Shown piece after piece: positions 34,695 through 46,297 of a stretch of DNA of 64,000 nucleotides; position 1 is the first letter of the stretch, and each line of letters begins with the position of its first letter. Under the pieces are notes generated by a model. That model saw only the letters and a program-made list of their open reading frames with translations. It did no database searches and was not told the DNA's origin. Made by a program: the position numbers and the translations under genes. This DNA comes from Ochromonas danica (taxonomy: Eukaryota > Sar > Chrysophyceae > Chromulinales > Chromulinaceae), in the NCBI GenBank assembly GCA_015146655.1, contig VKHL01000004.1, positions 396,079 to 460,078 on the forward strand, given 5' to 3'.

Positions 34695-35888
34695 ATGTGG
34701 TGGGTGTTGGTGTTCTTCTTCCTTGTGACTATCTTACCCACAACTAATGGAGAGGATCATATTCACAATGAGCACAATGAAAATCCTAGGAATCATCGTC
34801 TAGGAATTTTCTTAAAACTACGTCATCAAATTTTAGCCCGCTTTGCAGAGAATAGTCATCCAATACGTTCTCATGCATGTTCACAAGATCAATTTCTTTT
34901 CATCACCGAATATCCTTTTGGACGAGCAGGAAATAATCTAATAGAGTTAACCCATGGTTTATGGTTAAGTGAACAATTAAATACAACTTTAGTTATTCCT
35001 CCATGGATGGCAGAAGTTCTTATTCCTTTTAATACTTCTATCTTATCTTCTCATTATTGTTATACTTTTCGTAATCCAACTTCAAGTCAAATTGTGAAAA
35101 AATATGAATTAACTTCTGAAGATTCGTTCTTTCTCTTCAAGATCTTCAACAAGAATTCTCCTTTTTCAGCTTTTCTTCCTTCTTTCACAGTAGCTGTCTC
35201 TCAACTCTCACGAGCTTTCTTACATATCTATGCATCATTGTGGTCATCTCCACTACCATCAATACTTGAAGCTGCTGAAGTCATCATAAATGATCATCTT
35301 GATGGACATTTTGGATATAGTGCAGTTCATAAAAGACAATTAGAAGGTGGTTGTGCGAAGATCTTTCATCAAAATACCAAACCTTCTGATTTCTCTCCTT
35401 TGGAACTTCCTATGAATCATCAGGAATGGCTTGTTCATTTGGGACATCATCATCCTCTTTGTGAGATGACCTATAGCTTTGTCAAAGCTACGATGGATCT
35501 TCATCATCGCAACAATAGCAAGATCTTTGTTGCCTATGATGGAAGAGGCAATGTTAATGACTATATTGAACGTGGCGGAATCTTCAGTTCTGTCTTAGAT
35601 AAATCCGCTGAATTCAAGAATATGCGATCAGATCGCAAGTTTGTAGACATGCTCTTGGCCATTCACAGTGACTTCTTTATGCTGAACCCACGAAGTACTT
35701 TTTCTTGGCAGATTTATCTTGTTAGATTAGTTTTAGCCTTACCTAGCGTGCCAATATTGAGGAACAATGACTTCTATATGCAGAAGGTACCCGATGAGTT
35801 GCAGGCTAGTGGTCGTGAAGGTCTGTGGGTGTCGAGCACTTCCACTATAGCCGCTTTGCTGGATGTGAATCAAGTAGAGATACGGTAA
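34695..35888 (+). CDS. Fucosyltransferase-like glycosyltransferase
   Basis: A single-exon gene of 397 aa from the ATG at 34695. A signal peptide or anchor (MWWVLVFFFLVTILPTTNG) sends it into the secretory pathway. The stretch FGRAGNNLIELTHGLWLSEQLNTTLVIPPW resembles the GR-GNQ donor-site block of protein O-fucosyltransferases and alpha-1,2/1,6-fucosyltransferases. Near the C-terminus, DMLLAIHSDFFMLNPRSTFSWQIYLVR matches the second conserved block (SDFF-RSTFS). It probably transfers a deoxyhexose to protein or glycan in the ER/Golgi. The exact family and acceptor are not clear. N-glycosylation sites (e.g. NTT, NTS) are present. Confidence 0.55.
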   Translation: MWWVLVFFFLVTILPTTNGEDHIHNEHNENPRNHRLGIFLKLRHQILARFAENSHPIRSHACSQDQFLFITEYPFGRAGNNLIELTHGLWLSEQLNTTLVIPPWMAEVLIPFNTSILSSHYCYTFRNPTSSQIVKKYELTSEDSFFLFKIFNKNSPFSAFLPSFTVAVSQLSRAFLHIYASLWSSPLPSILEAAEVIINDHLDGHFGYSAVHKRQLEGGCAKIFHQNTKPSDFSPLELPMNHQEWLVHLGHHHPLCEMTYSFVKATMDLHHRNNSKIFVAYDGRGNVNDYIERGGIFSSVLDKSAEFKNMRSDRKFVDMLLAIHSDFFMLNPRSTFSWQIYLVRLVLALPSVPILRNNDFYMQKVPDELQASGREGLWVSSTSTIAALLDVNQVEIR

Positions 35889-36506
35889 AATATGTCTTTG
35901 GAAATTGTTTTCCATCAGGAAAGGTTGGTTGGTGTGGATGTCGACGTTTTATCATGCTGGACTAATAGGTGTTTCCCCAAGGGCTGGTCCTCTTTGAGTT
36001 CGCGTCATTAGGAGCTTTAAATAACTGTCTAACTGAAATGGCCTTAGTTGTACTAAAGACCTCATGTGAACGTGATCCATTTCTGCTCTGATCTTTAATG
36101 AAGGTCAAGTTCGTGTGATCACTCAAACAGAAGTCTTTGGATTGAGTCACGTTTCGAGTATAGAGATTTTTATCAAGTGCTGACGAGGTTGCTTCGTTGA
36201 TACTTCTCCTAGTAGATACATGCTCCTGTTGGTGTAGTAATTCTGGAATTCGAATTCCCCAGTTTCCCTTGTTCCATTTTAATTCCATGGAATTGATTGT
36301 GTGGAATTGGTGGAGAGAACTTTCACCAGTTTTTCCAGAAAGAAGCAAGCCCATTGTTTTCGAGCAATCTCAATAGAAGGTGGGAGTGTTAACTACTAAG
36401 CACAGAAAAACTTCCGTTGGACTGGGATAGACAGGGAGCGCAAGAGTGATCATCGACAGCTTTATATTTATTGCAAGATACAGTATCTTGTTGTGGCTAT
36501 TGAAGC
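35889..36506. other. Intergenic, no supported gene
   Basis: 618 bp between two plus-strand genes. A 130-codon minus-strand open frame (36354-35962) has no recognisable domain or splice partner. Around 36235-36310 there are several GGAATT/AATTCC words including AATTCCATGGAATT, a short perfect palindrome. I see no other feature. Confidence 0.4.
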
Positions 36507-37088
36507 ATGAGTCAGACAGCTGAACAGCTCACACAGTGCACCAGCCATGAAACAACTGGAGTCCCAAACCATGAGAATTCCATTGTGTCTGATAGCTCTG
36601 TAGAACAGCACCATCCTTCTCCTCTTCCAAGCAAGGTGCCTTCTCCATTGCAAGCCTTTGAGAGCTATTCCTGGTCAGAGGAGAAAGATGTCGTAAAAAT
36701 CTACATTGACTTTGACCATGCTGATGAACTTTCAGACTCACAGATTCACTTTGTAAGTCTCTTCTCATATCTCTTGGCTATGTACTGTATGTAGTCAGTT
36801 AGATTGTATGCGTTATGTGCTATATGCTGTATGTGCGACTTCTAGACAGTGCTTGTTGAATTTTCACTTGGTGTACAAGATGTATTGACTTACATGTATG
36901 GTGCATAGAATCATACGGTAGACTCTCTTGACTTCCAAGTGGAAAGAGAAGGACAGACTTTCCTTTTCGAGATCGACGCTCTCTTTGATCGTGTCAAAGA
37001 TATTGTTCTCAAGAGAAAGAAAAACAAGTTCATTCTCACGATTCATAAGGCTCGACCAGCTATTTGGTATAAGTTTCGTTTCGACTAA
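36507..37088 (+). CDS. CS-domain protein (CacyBP/p23-like)
   Basis: Two exons (36507-36752 and 36909-37088) join in frame to 141 aa. After about 50 polar residues a CS (CHORD-SGT1/p23) domain begins: YSWSEEKDVVKIYIDF, then VDSLDFQVEREGQTFLFEID, ALFDRVKDIVLKRKKNKFILTIHKA and WYKFRFD. This strand order and the final Trp are those of CacyBP/SIP and related HSP90 co-chaperones, which bind clients, HSP90 or ubiquitin-ligase parts. The S100-binding and SGS regions of animal CacyBP are missing, so only the CS assignment is firm. The join is supported by domain continuity across the intron. Confidence 0.7.
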
Positions 37089-37519
37089 AAGGATGTACAA
37101 TGTACTCAGGATAAGTTTATAAGTGGATAAGTCAATGCACGACCCCGGCGACTTATCCGGAGTGCACTGTATGCTTTGGTTTAGTATTGTTCTAGTCGGT
37201 ACCAAAAGGAGAGGAGGAAGGAACGAATGAGTGGCAAGTCATCGCGATGATGTGTTTAGGCAGCAGATAGTAGTGTACAAAGATTGATGTTAGTATTAAC
37301 AAAGAGGTAGTTAGCCTACCCCATAACTTCAATTCATATCGATCTCTTTCCTCATATCGTAAGTATGAGACAGAGAGAGAAGAAAGGCAAAACCATAACC
37401 ACTCCACATAGTACAATACATATGACTACCAGCAGGTGAAGACAAAGAAGAGCTGGTCAGGACAGAGGAAGAATTGACACTACCACCCCTGACTGGTAGT
37501 CTATCATCTCTGTTCCTAC
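37089..37519. other. Convergent intergenic region
   Basis: 431 bp between the 3' ends of the CS-domain gene and the TMEM230 homologue. It probably consists of the two 3' UTRs. No exon or repeat is supported. Confidence 0.4.
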
Positions 37520-37958
37520 TCACTCGTCATCATAGGAGGGAATGAGAGAATAGTCATACCCTGGCCAACCTTTGAAAGACCCATAGATGATGACACTGGC
37601 ATAACTGCCTGGTAGAAACACTAAAGAGAATAGGCATTAGAAAGAGAGGTTAGGAACATACCCCACAGATAGTCAATCAGTCAGTCACTGGGAGGAACAT
37701 TGACTTACTAACACTCCCCAAGATAACCAACAGGGTGCCTCGATCTTTACCATGAGATCTAGTGGAAGAGAACATAATAGACAATCCCACTGCTAGGAAG
37801 ATAATTCCTCCTAAGAAGAGTACCACTCCTGCTATAGTAGTGCGAATAGGGAATCTCTTTCTAGGAGGTCGACCTGCCACAAGGTATTCATCATAAGAAT
37901 CAATCTCAGCGGGGCGCATGATGGAATAGGTACTATTAGTAGTTATAGTACGTTTCAT
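37520..37958 (-). CDS. TMEM230: TMEM230 homologue
   Basis: Two exons (37958-37709 and 37620-37520) join in frame to 116 aa, close to human TMEM230 (120 aa). There are two transmembrane helices: IAGVVLFLGGIIFLAVGLSIMF and, across the intron, LLVILGSVMFLPGSYASVIIY. Conserved features are DEYLVAGRPPRKRFP before the first helix, DRGTLLVILG between them, VMFLPGSY, and the acidic tail GYDYSLIPSYDDE. TMEM230 acts in trafficking of secretory, recycling and synaptic vesicles in animals. The role here is presumably general endomembrane traffic. The short second exon fits only if the GTAAGT donor at 37708 is used. Confidence 0.85.
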
Positions 37959-38544
37959 CCAGTTTAATAGAGATAAAAGTAGAAATCAGCCGCCTTCAAT
38001 TGTTGAAATCAATCGTTATTTATTCACTGACCCCCTGAGAAACAGTTAACTTAGTCTAGGGCAGATAATTAACTTAGCAAGAAAATTAACTTAATAAGGA
38101 ACAGCTGGTTGTGCGTCAGTTGCGTTCGGCGCATGCGTGTCTGACGCACGAGACACCGGGATGGAGGTTGGAGCAAGAGAGGGAGAGCAGATAGTCGTCG
38201 AGATGTCAAGCAAGTGAAGAAGGTTCAATCCGCTCCCCTCTAATCTCCCTCTCCTCCACCACCAACCTCATACCTCTTCGGTTGCTGTTTGTTCGCGACA
38301 CAGAACACAACAGAAGGGAAGGTTGCATCCTCTTGGCAGTCAGTCTTGCACTCTCCTCCCCTCCCCAAGCGAATTTTCAAGTAACGGGTGGTCAATCTCA
38401 CCCATCCGCTTTCCATGTCCCTTCGACAATAAGTCAAAGCAACAGCAGCAGAGAAGGAGTAGTAATAGTAAGTAGTACGTACCTCATCAAGACCTTCTTC
38501 TTCTTCTTCTTCTACCCTATATTATAACAATAATAATACAAGAA
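37959..38544 (+). promoter_or_regulatory. Divergent spacer with three clustered motifs
   Basis: 586 bp between TMEM230 (-) and the histidine kinase (+). Three related elements sit in 50 bp: GTTAACTTAG 38045-38054, ATTAACTTAG 38068-38077 and ATTAACTTAA 38085-38094. They lie 87-136 bp upstream of the TMEM230 ATG (antisense to it) and about 450 bp upstream of the kinase. Just beyond is an inverted repeat GTGCGTCAG/CTGACGCAC (38111-38119 and 38141-38149, 21-nt loop) in a locally GC-rich patch. Confidence 0.45.
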
Positions 38545-41213
38545 ATGTATTGTAATATGATAATTCCATCCCATGATATGGAATATACTGCATCTTTAGA
38601 AATTGATGCTCAATTAAAAGAAAGTGTAAATTCCTTTTGGCAACTCAAAGATAAATCACAAAATATTTTATATCAACGCTTTACTAATGCAAATCATAGT
38701 TTATCCGCATTATTTGGTGTTAATCTGATGTTGTCAGGATTTTCTATTCCTTTCCTTATTATTGTTGGAATTTTCTTTCTTTATTGTAAGAATGAATATG
38801 ATTATATTTCATGGATTATTGCAATATGTTTTATTGTATTAATTAATTTTATTGCCTGGTGGAAATATTTTCAACAAAAATCAATTGTTGATAAAGAAAA
38901 TGGTTATCTATCAACAGAAGGAAGGAAATTCTTACATTCCTTTGTCTATCGTCTTTTCTTAGCAATTCATTTATTCATGTGTTATCGATTAATGACAAAG
39001 GTTATTGTAGGGAAATGTCATCATGGATTAGGAGTTGCACAATCATGGAATTGTAATTCTGGTCATGAAGATCATCACATTCCAAATGATTCGACCATTA
39101 TCATCATGTTAATTCCTTTAATTTATTCTGTCCTAGTACGTGGTGCTCATCTTGGTCGTGCTTTAGGATTATGGTTGATTACCATTGCTGTCTTGATCTT
39201 TTGCATTGCTTATGCACAAGCAACGGGTTCTATTCTCTTTATTATATACTATGCTATTGGTAGTCTCATTGTTCTTACAGAAGCCAAACGAATGAATTTC
39301 TTCTTATTCTTTACCCATCAACGACTTCAATTGACTTTATTAGAACAAACCAAAGCATCTAATGAAGCCAATGCGATTGAAATGAGACATATGATTGCTA
39401 ATGTTGCACATGATTTGAAAACGGTAAGAACTATGTACTATGTACTACTCTCTCTTCTTTCTTTTCTTTTCTCTCTTATCTTGTATGATTTATCTCTGAT
39501 TAATTACTATTTTTTGTTTTTTGTTATTTTTTCTGTTTGATTTAGCCACTTTCGTCTTTCCTTAGCGGTATTGAATATATTGAAAGTGTGATGGGAGATG
39601 TGATTACAAAACAAAATCAATCTCATTTGACAACTGTTGATGTGGATGAATTTATTGGTTCAATCATTCAATGTGTAGCTAATATGAAGAATACTAATTC
39701 TTTCATGTTAATGACAATTAATCGTTGCATTGATTATACTAAAGCTTCACAAGGTGTCAAACTAGTACCAAAGTATGAAACAATTGATCTTCTCGAGACT
39801 CTTTCCTTACCCATGAACTGTATGAAGGATATTCAAAACCGTATTCCCATCAAACTAGAAAGTTTACCTGTTGATATCTGTTCCCATATTATCACTGATA
39901 AACAATGGCTTCAAGAAAATGTGCTTTGTTTATTGAGTAATGCAATCAAATATTCTCATGATGGTGGTGTGACAATACGAGTCAAAAGGGTTGCTCATCA
40001 AGTTTCCAAGAGAGATCTCTCGCTGGATACTGTCATCATACAACAAAGCAGTGATAAACATAGTCGACATGAAGCATCCAATCGGACTCAATTAGAAAGG
40101 CTATCCACTCGACGGATGGAAGCGTTGGGTCATATTTATGCTCCTGGTCGAACAAGTGGGAATAATGACACTGTGAAGATAGAACAGTTGCGAATAGAAG
40201 TTGAAGATCGTGGTATTGGCTTATCCGATGAAGTTATGGAAACCTTATTTAGCCCTTTCAAGCAAGCTCAAAGACTTGCAGGAGGTACAGGGTTAGGATT
40301 ATTTAGTTTAGGAAAGCGTGTTGAAGCATTGGATGGTCTTTGTGGTGTGCAAAAGAGACGTGATGGACTAGAAGGCTCATTATTTTGGTTTCAAATACCA
40401 TATCGCCCTGATCATGAAAGCTCTCGATTAACTCGGCCAATGCATTCCACGAGGCGAATATCTACAATCTCTTCTTTACCTTCTCTGGAGCATTCATCAT
40501 TATTAGGTATCTCTAGTACTACTTTATTGATACCTCAACGGATTACAACGCCCACTTATGCGAACTCAGCGAACCATCCGCTATCTCCTATTGCTAGTGA
40601 TTTATTGCCTTCGTTATCGCCTCGTGAGAATAACAATGATGCTTTTCAGGTGGTACACGACTACCCTGATCCAATGGATATCTTGCTAGTGGATGATTCT
40701 GCACCAATCGTGAAAATGACTTCCATGATGCTTCGAAAGCATCGGCATAATGTAACAACTGCAACCAATGGTGCGGAAGCAATCATGAAGGTGAATGAAA
40801 GGTTAGATGCTATAGGGAGACCTTTTGATGTTATTCTGATGGATTTGCAAATGCCTGTGATGGATGGACTGGAAGCAACAAGAAGGTTGCGTAGTTTGGA
40901 ACACAAAGGACGTAAATCTGTAGAACATCCACCACCAGTCAAGCCTTCGACGTCGTCAACTAAATATAGTTCAGTGGTGCCTATTAGTGATTCAGAAGAG
41001 CAATTAACAATGGAAGATACTCGGTTAGTTCCTGATTATCATGTTATCATTGGAGTTTCTGCTAATTCAGATGCAGAGACTGCCCAAGAAGCCACCAAAA
41101 TGGGTGTGGATTCCTTTATGACAAAGCCTTTCGCTTTGGAAACTTTCTACCGTACTTACAATGATATAATGGAGAAGAGAGGAAAAGAGGTATCATCTGC
41201 TCGTATTCGATGA
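38545..41213 (+). CDS. Membrane hybrid histidine kinase
   Basis: Two exons (38545-39423 and 39546-41213) join in frame to 848 aa. About six transmembrane helices span residues 50-250. A HisKA domain follows, with phospho-acceptor His289 in NVAHDLKTPLSS. The intron falls inside this H-box. The ATPase domain has the N-box LLSNAIKYS, G1 DRGIGL and G2 GGTGLGLFS. A C-terminal receiver begins ILLVDDSAPI, with phospho-acceptor Asp726 in ILMDLQMPVMDGLEA and the switch Lys in FMTKPF. The receiver contains a Ser-rich insertion of about 50 aa after its third strand. It should sense a signal in or through the membrane and relay phosphate His to Asp. No PAS, GAF or HAMP module is seen, so the input is unknown. 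Such kinases are common in protists and absent from animals. Confidence 0.93.
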
Positions 41214-43133
41214 TTCTCCAACCTTCGTTTTTTATGATTCGTTCATGTTCAATGGTCTGCGCTTTCTTTGTTCACTTCTCTCTCTTTTCCTTCCATGCTA
41301 TCGATGTAATGATGGCTTGGAAGAGGTCGCACTCGCATTCTGTTGATGCAAATATATATATTACTAGTAATAATAATAATAATAATCGCAAAAATATAAA
41401 AAAGATCTTTAACTGAGAGGAGAAAGGTGTTAGTAACCTGTACTTTGTGCAGCATGTGCTCATACCCTCTGCCAATATAATAGTTAGCTGACTCATTTTG
41501 ATTTCACTTGATATTGTTGTGATTGTGTTTGCTTTTCTTTTGATTTTTTTTCGTGTTATGTTGTTGGTTTGTTGATATTGTTGTGATGGTTGTAAATATT
41601 GTTCGATTTACTGTTTGCTATTAGTAGTGCTACACTATGATGTTGATCGAAAAGCTAATGGAGAGCGAAAGCGTTGAATAGTAGTTACTCTGTTTGGTTG
41701 TCTGGTAGTTAGGTTGGTAGTTAGTTATTTAGGTGGATTGTTGATAGGATTGGAAATCATGTTGCTGCTTGTGAGGTCGTTGCCACATGATCTCCATGGA
41801 TCGATTGATTGATTGATCTCTGTGCTGGAAAGAATGGATTTGAATTATTGTGGTGTTTAAGAAAGGAAGGATCTATGGAACTGATAACAAATGAAAAACA
41901 ATATTATAGGACATTGTAATATTTGGTCAACCTGTCTGTTGGATGTTTACATGTCGAAATCAAGAATAGCCGGGAGTATGTGCTATTAACCAAGAAGGAA
42001 GTAAGATAAGTATTACCAAAGAAAAATCCTTGTGGACTAACTTGAACTGTATTGTGCTTCACATTGATAAATGGACCGCATAGTACACAAATGGACAGAA
42101 GGACATCACATTGAACAGTCAAGAAATCACATCCAACACTAGTAACATTACCAACCACCAAGCTTGAATAAGTATGACCAAGCTTCAACATCGAAAAGTG
42201 TGGGTTGCTTCAGAGACAGGTCTGAACGAACCCCTTTTTGTTCGCTCTTTCTCGTCTTGTGCTTCAGATAATGCTTCCACCCTGTACACTGTGGATCTCT
42301 CTGGCGAGGGACTGACTATGTCTCTCGTAGGAACTTGTTCTTCCCGTTATGAGACCAGGGTCGGGAATCTAATGGAAGGGGTTTTCCAAGACGGCCATGA
42401 CCCAATCATGACTAGCCTTGCGCTAGTGGAATGGTTTCGAGGAGGTAGCCTGATAGCATGGGGCAGCCTGGGTACTTTCCTGGTGGGAAGAGTATTCTTC
42501 TGCATATTCATCTGGAAGCGGAAGTGTTAAGACATTCCCAGTCTCACATGTGAGAATATGTTATTATTAACTCTTCCTCTAAAGGGTGGAGAAGAGCAGC
42601 CTGGGCCAAAGGACATGACAATAATCAAACACTAGGCAACAAGAGATGGCCAACTTCTCCAAGCTGCTAGAAACAGTATTGCCAGGTCAACACATTCACA
42701 CCATCGCACTGCACCATGCAAGAAGATAGCACACTCTGTGGACTCTCGTCTCTCACAGACAATGAATAGCTCTCACTGTCTTGGAAATAACACTGCCATT
42801 GCTTTCCCTGCAAAATTAGTGTGAATCAGTGGGCTTACCTCTCCTCCTCCTCTCAATCAGAAAGGAACAACAGAGAGCATCTGCAAGATGTAGTTTCTCC
42901 TATAATAACCTCCCTCACGCACTCCTCTAGCCGTTCTCTACATCAGCTAAACTACGCTCACAGATCCATCAACAAACAAACTCTTCTAAAAAGCACAATG
43001 ATGATATCCTCGATCAAATGCTTAAAGCAGCGCCAGCAACATCAATCAATCACTTGTAAATCGAAGTCATCAGAGAACAATGAGATTAATCTTGTATTCT
43101 ATTTTACCCTTTCCCACTGTTGACATCATCACT
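41214..43133. other. Gene-poor stretch before tRNA-Asp
   Basis: About 1.9 kb. It holds the kinase 3' UTR (GTTGTT-rich, 41450-41750), one doubtful minus-strand spliced gene (41773-42191) and a 118-codon plus-strand open frame at 42174-42530 with no recognisable family. From 42540 to 43130 I see nothing but AT-rich DNA with short pyrimidine tracts. Confidence 0.4.
41773..42191 (-). CDS. Doubtful small spliced gene
   Basis: On the minus strand an ATG at 42191 opens about 57 codons with locally normal codon use, to a TTTG|GTAATA donor near 42023. An acceptor TTCTTTCCAG near 41829 continues the frame for about 20 codons to a TGA. The joined product would be about 80 aa, with a hydrophobic, Cys-containing middle (CDVLLSICVLCGPF) and a Gln/Thr-rich tail. 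I recognise no family. It could equally be the 3' part of a longer gene whose upstream exons I cannot place, or a chance frame. Confidence 0.2.
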
Positions 43134-43231
43134 TCTCCGATAGTATAGTGGTCAGTATACCCGCCTGTCAAACGGCGCGCCTCGCTCCTCACTGAGCGCG
43201 GGAGATCTGGGTTCGATTCCCAGTCGGAGAG
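43134..43231 (+). tRNA. tRNA-Asp(GTC) with 26-nt intron
   Basis: The acceptor stem pairs TCTCCGA (43134-43140) with TCGGAGA (43224-43230), discriminator G43231. D-arm GTATAGTGGTCAGTATAC is as in eukaryotic tRNA-Asp. The anticodon GTC is at 43167-43169 in loop CTGTCA. An intron at 43171-43196 (26 nt, containing GGCGCGCC) sits after position 37, the canonical nuclear intron site. Removing it restores the CCGC/GCGG stem and a 72-nt tRNA. The T-arm GGTTCGATTCC is the internal B box. Confidence 0.95.
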
Positions 43232-43546
43232 TTCCTTTTCTGTTTTGTTCTTGTAGTATTTTAATTATTAATTAATTAATCCAACATGTTATTTATCGTT
43301 AGTTAGACACGCTTAGAGCTCTTAAAATGAATGGTGCATGTGGTATGGATGATCGATTCGTTTTCAGAGCAAGTTTTCATATATGAAATAAAATGAAATT
43401 AATCAATTGATGGAATTCAAAGTGGAATGGTATCTGGAATCCATGATGCAATTGCTGTCCCAGGCTTCTTTCTTGTTGAATGAAAGAATTCCATTCCAGT
43501 TAGGACAAAAAGAAGAAGAAAACAAGCACAGAGAGACTACTTCACC
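43232..43546. other. Spacer between tRNA-Asp and peptidase gene
   Basis: 315 bp. A TTTTC/TTTTG run directly after the tRNA (43234-43247) may end Pol III transcription. The rest is the promoter side of the DPP-like gene, with repeated TGGAAT/ATTCCA words (43405-43500). Confidence 0.4.
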
Positions 43547-46142
43547 ATGTATAGAATAGAGACAAACGATATTGTCCGTGGATATCCTGGTTGTATTTCT
43601 CCTCTTAATGTGATTTATAGTCCTGATGGTAAGTAAGTCAATTTATTTATCCATTCAATTCTATATCTTTGTGTTGTATTGTGTTGTATTGTGACAAAAT
43701 GCTACTGATTTGTATTGTGTCTCTCTTATCTTCACTTCATTCTCCTAACAATCAATCTTCTCCTTCTTGTAGGCAAGCAATTGAACTATCTCTATCCTGA
43801 TGCACATGGTGTTCGTAGAATATTCACTGTGGATGTTGTTAATGCCGGCAACTCTTCTTGTCGACCACGTGAACTATTTGACAACAAGGACATCACATGT
43901 TCTACACTCCGATCACTCACTTTAGAAGAACAACTTCGACGTGAACGAATGCGATTGTTCACAGATGGTATTTCTTTCTTTGAATGGGCATCTTCTCTGA
44001 CAAGTGAAGGCTGGATGCGAATGATTATTCCCACTGGGGAAAAGCTTCTCCTCTATGAGCAACTGCCCCATAATGAAGCATCCGGATTACTCACAGAGAT
44101 CTATTCGGGGGCATTAGGAACTCCTATTGACCCTCACATTAGCCCCAATGGATCAGCTGTGGCATTTGTGCTGGCGGGAGATCTCTATGTCTTGCCTCTA
44201 TTAGCAGATTATCATTCTGCTGCTGCTGCTGGTGGTGTCGCTCATCCTCAACCCATTCGACTAACTTATTCAGGAGAGAAAGAAGGAATAAGTTGTGGTC
44301 TTGCTGAGTTCATTGCTCAAGAAGAAATGGATCGTTATCAAGGATTTTGGTGGTCACCTGATTCTCTTTCCTTGTTGTATACCATTGTAGACGAACGACA
44401 GATTCCTGAATATTGTATTCCACATGTTGCCGCTGATGATCCTCATCGAGTTGAGAAGCATCGTTATCCCTTTGCTGGAAAGGAGAATGCGAAGGTTTCT
44501 TTAGCTGTGGTAACTTTGGATGAAAATGGGAATTGTGTTGGTGAGCATCGAGCACTGCCACTTCCTGAGGATAGAGAATATCTCGCCAGAGCTGGATGGT
44601 GGCCTGATGGATCGATTATGGTTCAATTAGAAGATCGAAAGCAAAACTATTTGCACCTCTATCGTATTGACTCTCTTTCCGGAGTATCAAACTTACTGGT
44701 TGAAGAACATTCGAAGATTTGGATAAACTTGCACGACCTTTTGCACACCTTTTCACCTTCCTTTCAACGAAGTTCTGATGACAAAAAGGGAGATTTTTAC
44801 TTTCTTTGGGGATCTGAAAGAAATGGATATCGTCATTTGTATTTGTATAAATACAGTTCTGCTGACCAAATGGCCTTATGTTTGAGCGACAAGCCTGTTG
44901 ATGGAGAAGTTCCTGGAGTTGTTTCTAGGTAAGAAGATTGTCATGTACATGCTTGCTTCGTCTCATTGTAATACTTGTATTTTCTTGTATTGCTGATAAT
45001 TTAGCATCAATGCTGTTGATGAAGAGAAGGGATTAGTGTTTTATTCAAGCAACGCGGGAGACAGTCGAGAACGACATCTCTTCGTCGCACCGCTGCAGCC
45101 TAAAGGAGACGACACAATTGTTAAGATCACTACTTGTAGTGGATATCATTCCTGCACAGTTCTTGCTGAGAGAGGGCTCATTGCAGACATTTCTAGCGCA
45201 ATCAATTATCCGATCAAATTGGAATTATTGAAGTGGACTAACAATGAGCTTCAATACTTGACCACAATACTTGATAACACTGTAACAGATCCCCGTCTAT
45301 CTGAGCGACCTGAATTAATGGAGGTCTTGCACCCTCCTATCATGTTCTCTGTGCCGACTGATGACGACAACACACCTTTAATGTGTGCTGTCTATCTTCC
45401 TCCAATGCTGCCAGCCACGCAAGTGTTTCACGAGACATACAAGGGTCCCAAATGGCCAGCAATTGTGTTAGTCTATGGTGGACCTTGTGTACAACGAGTC
45501 ACAAATCAGTGGCTTATGACTGCCGATCAAAGAGCTCAAAGATTTGCTCAGGAAGGTTATATTGTCATCAAATGTGATAATCGAGGAACAGCTAACCGTG
45601 GCATGACATTTGAAGGTGCTATCCATCGATGCATGGGAAGTGTTGAGTTGGTTGATCAGGAGACCGTTGTTAGACACTTGGCTCAACGTGGCGTAGTGGA
45701 TGCCTCGAGAGTAGGTATCACTGGATGGAGTTATGGTGGTTATCTCAGTGCGATGGCTTTGTGCAAGGCAAATGACACGTTTTGTTGTGCTGTTTCTGGG
45801 GCTCCTGTCACTTCCTGGGATGGATATGATACTCATTACACGGAAAGATATATGAAATTACCTGAAGAAGAAAAGGAGAGCTATAATGAGAGTTCAGTTC
45901 TTAACCATGTCAATCAGATGAAAGGTCATTTACTCATCATTCATGGTCTCATCGATGAAAACGTTCATTTCCGACACACTGCTCGACTTCTACAAGCATT
46001 GAATCGTGCTCAGAAGCCCTATCAAGTAGTTATGCTACCAAATGAACGTCACGCTCCACACAGTTACGCAGATAATGTTTGCGTGGAAGAGAATATGCGA
46101 GCTTTCTTTCAAAGACATCTTACTCCTTCTTCTTCCCTTTGA
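43547..46142 (+). CDS. DPP8/9-like prolyl dipeptidyl peptidase (S9B)
   Basis: Three exons (43547-43628, 43773-44928, 45005-46142) join in frame to 791 aa. The N-terminal two thirds form the beta-propeller, including AEFIAQEEMDRYQGFWWSPDS, whose EE pair anchors the substrate amino terminus in DPP IV-family enzymes. The C-terminal alpha/beta hydrolase holds the triad Ser655 (GWSYGGY), Asp730 (GLIDENVHF) and His762 (NERHAPHS). It should remove Xaa-Pro or Xaa-Ala dipeptides. There is no signal peptide or anchor, which favours the cytosolic DPP8/9 type over secreted DPP4. The first exon is short (27 codons) but in frame and preceded by a suitable ATG context. Confidence 0.92.
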
Positions 46143-46297
46143 GTTAGTTTTCGAAATGCTCGCTAAGAGCGCGTTAAATGATGACATTGATCTCACTAAT
46201 TCGTTGCAATAAACACACCTCTTAATTTCACATCATCCCAACAACATTATTTCTTCAGCTAACGCAGATTTATGGATCAACAAATTGGTTTTGTATA

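Noticed and set aside
35962-36354. 130-codon minus-strand open frame
   Set aside because: There is no recognisable domain, no nearby motif and no splice continuation. Length alone is not enough in this AT-rich DNA.
42174-42530. 118-codon plus-strand open frame
   Set aside because: No family resemblance or promoter motif is seen, and it overlaps a doubtful minus-strand exon. Kept only as a note.
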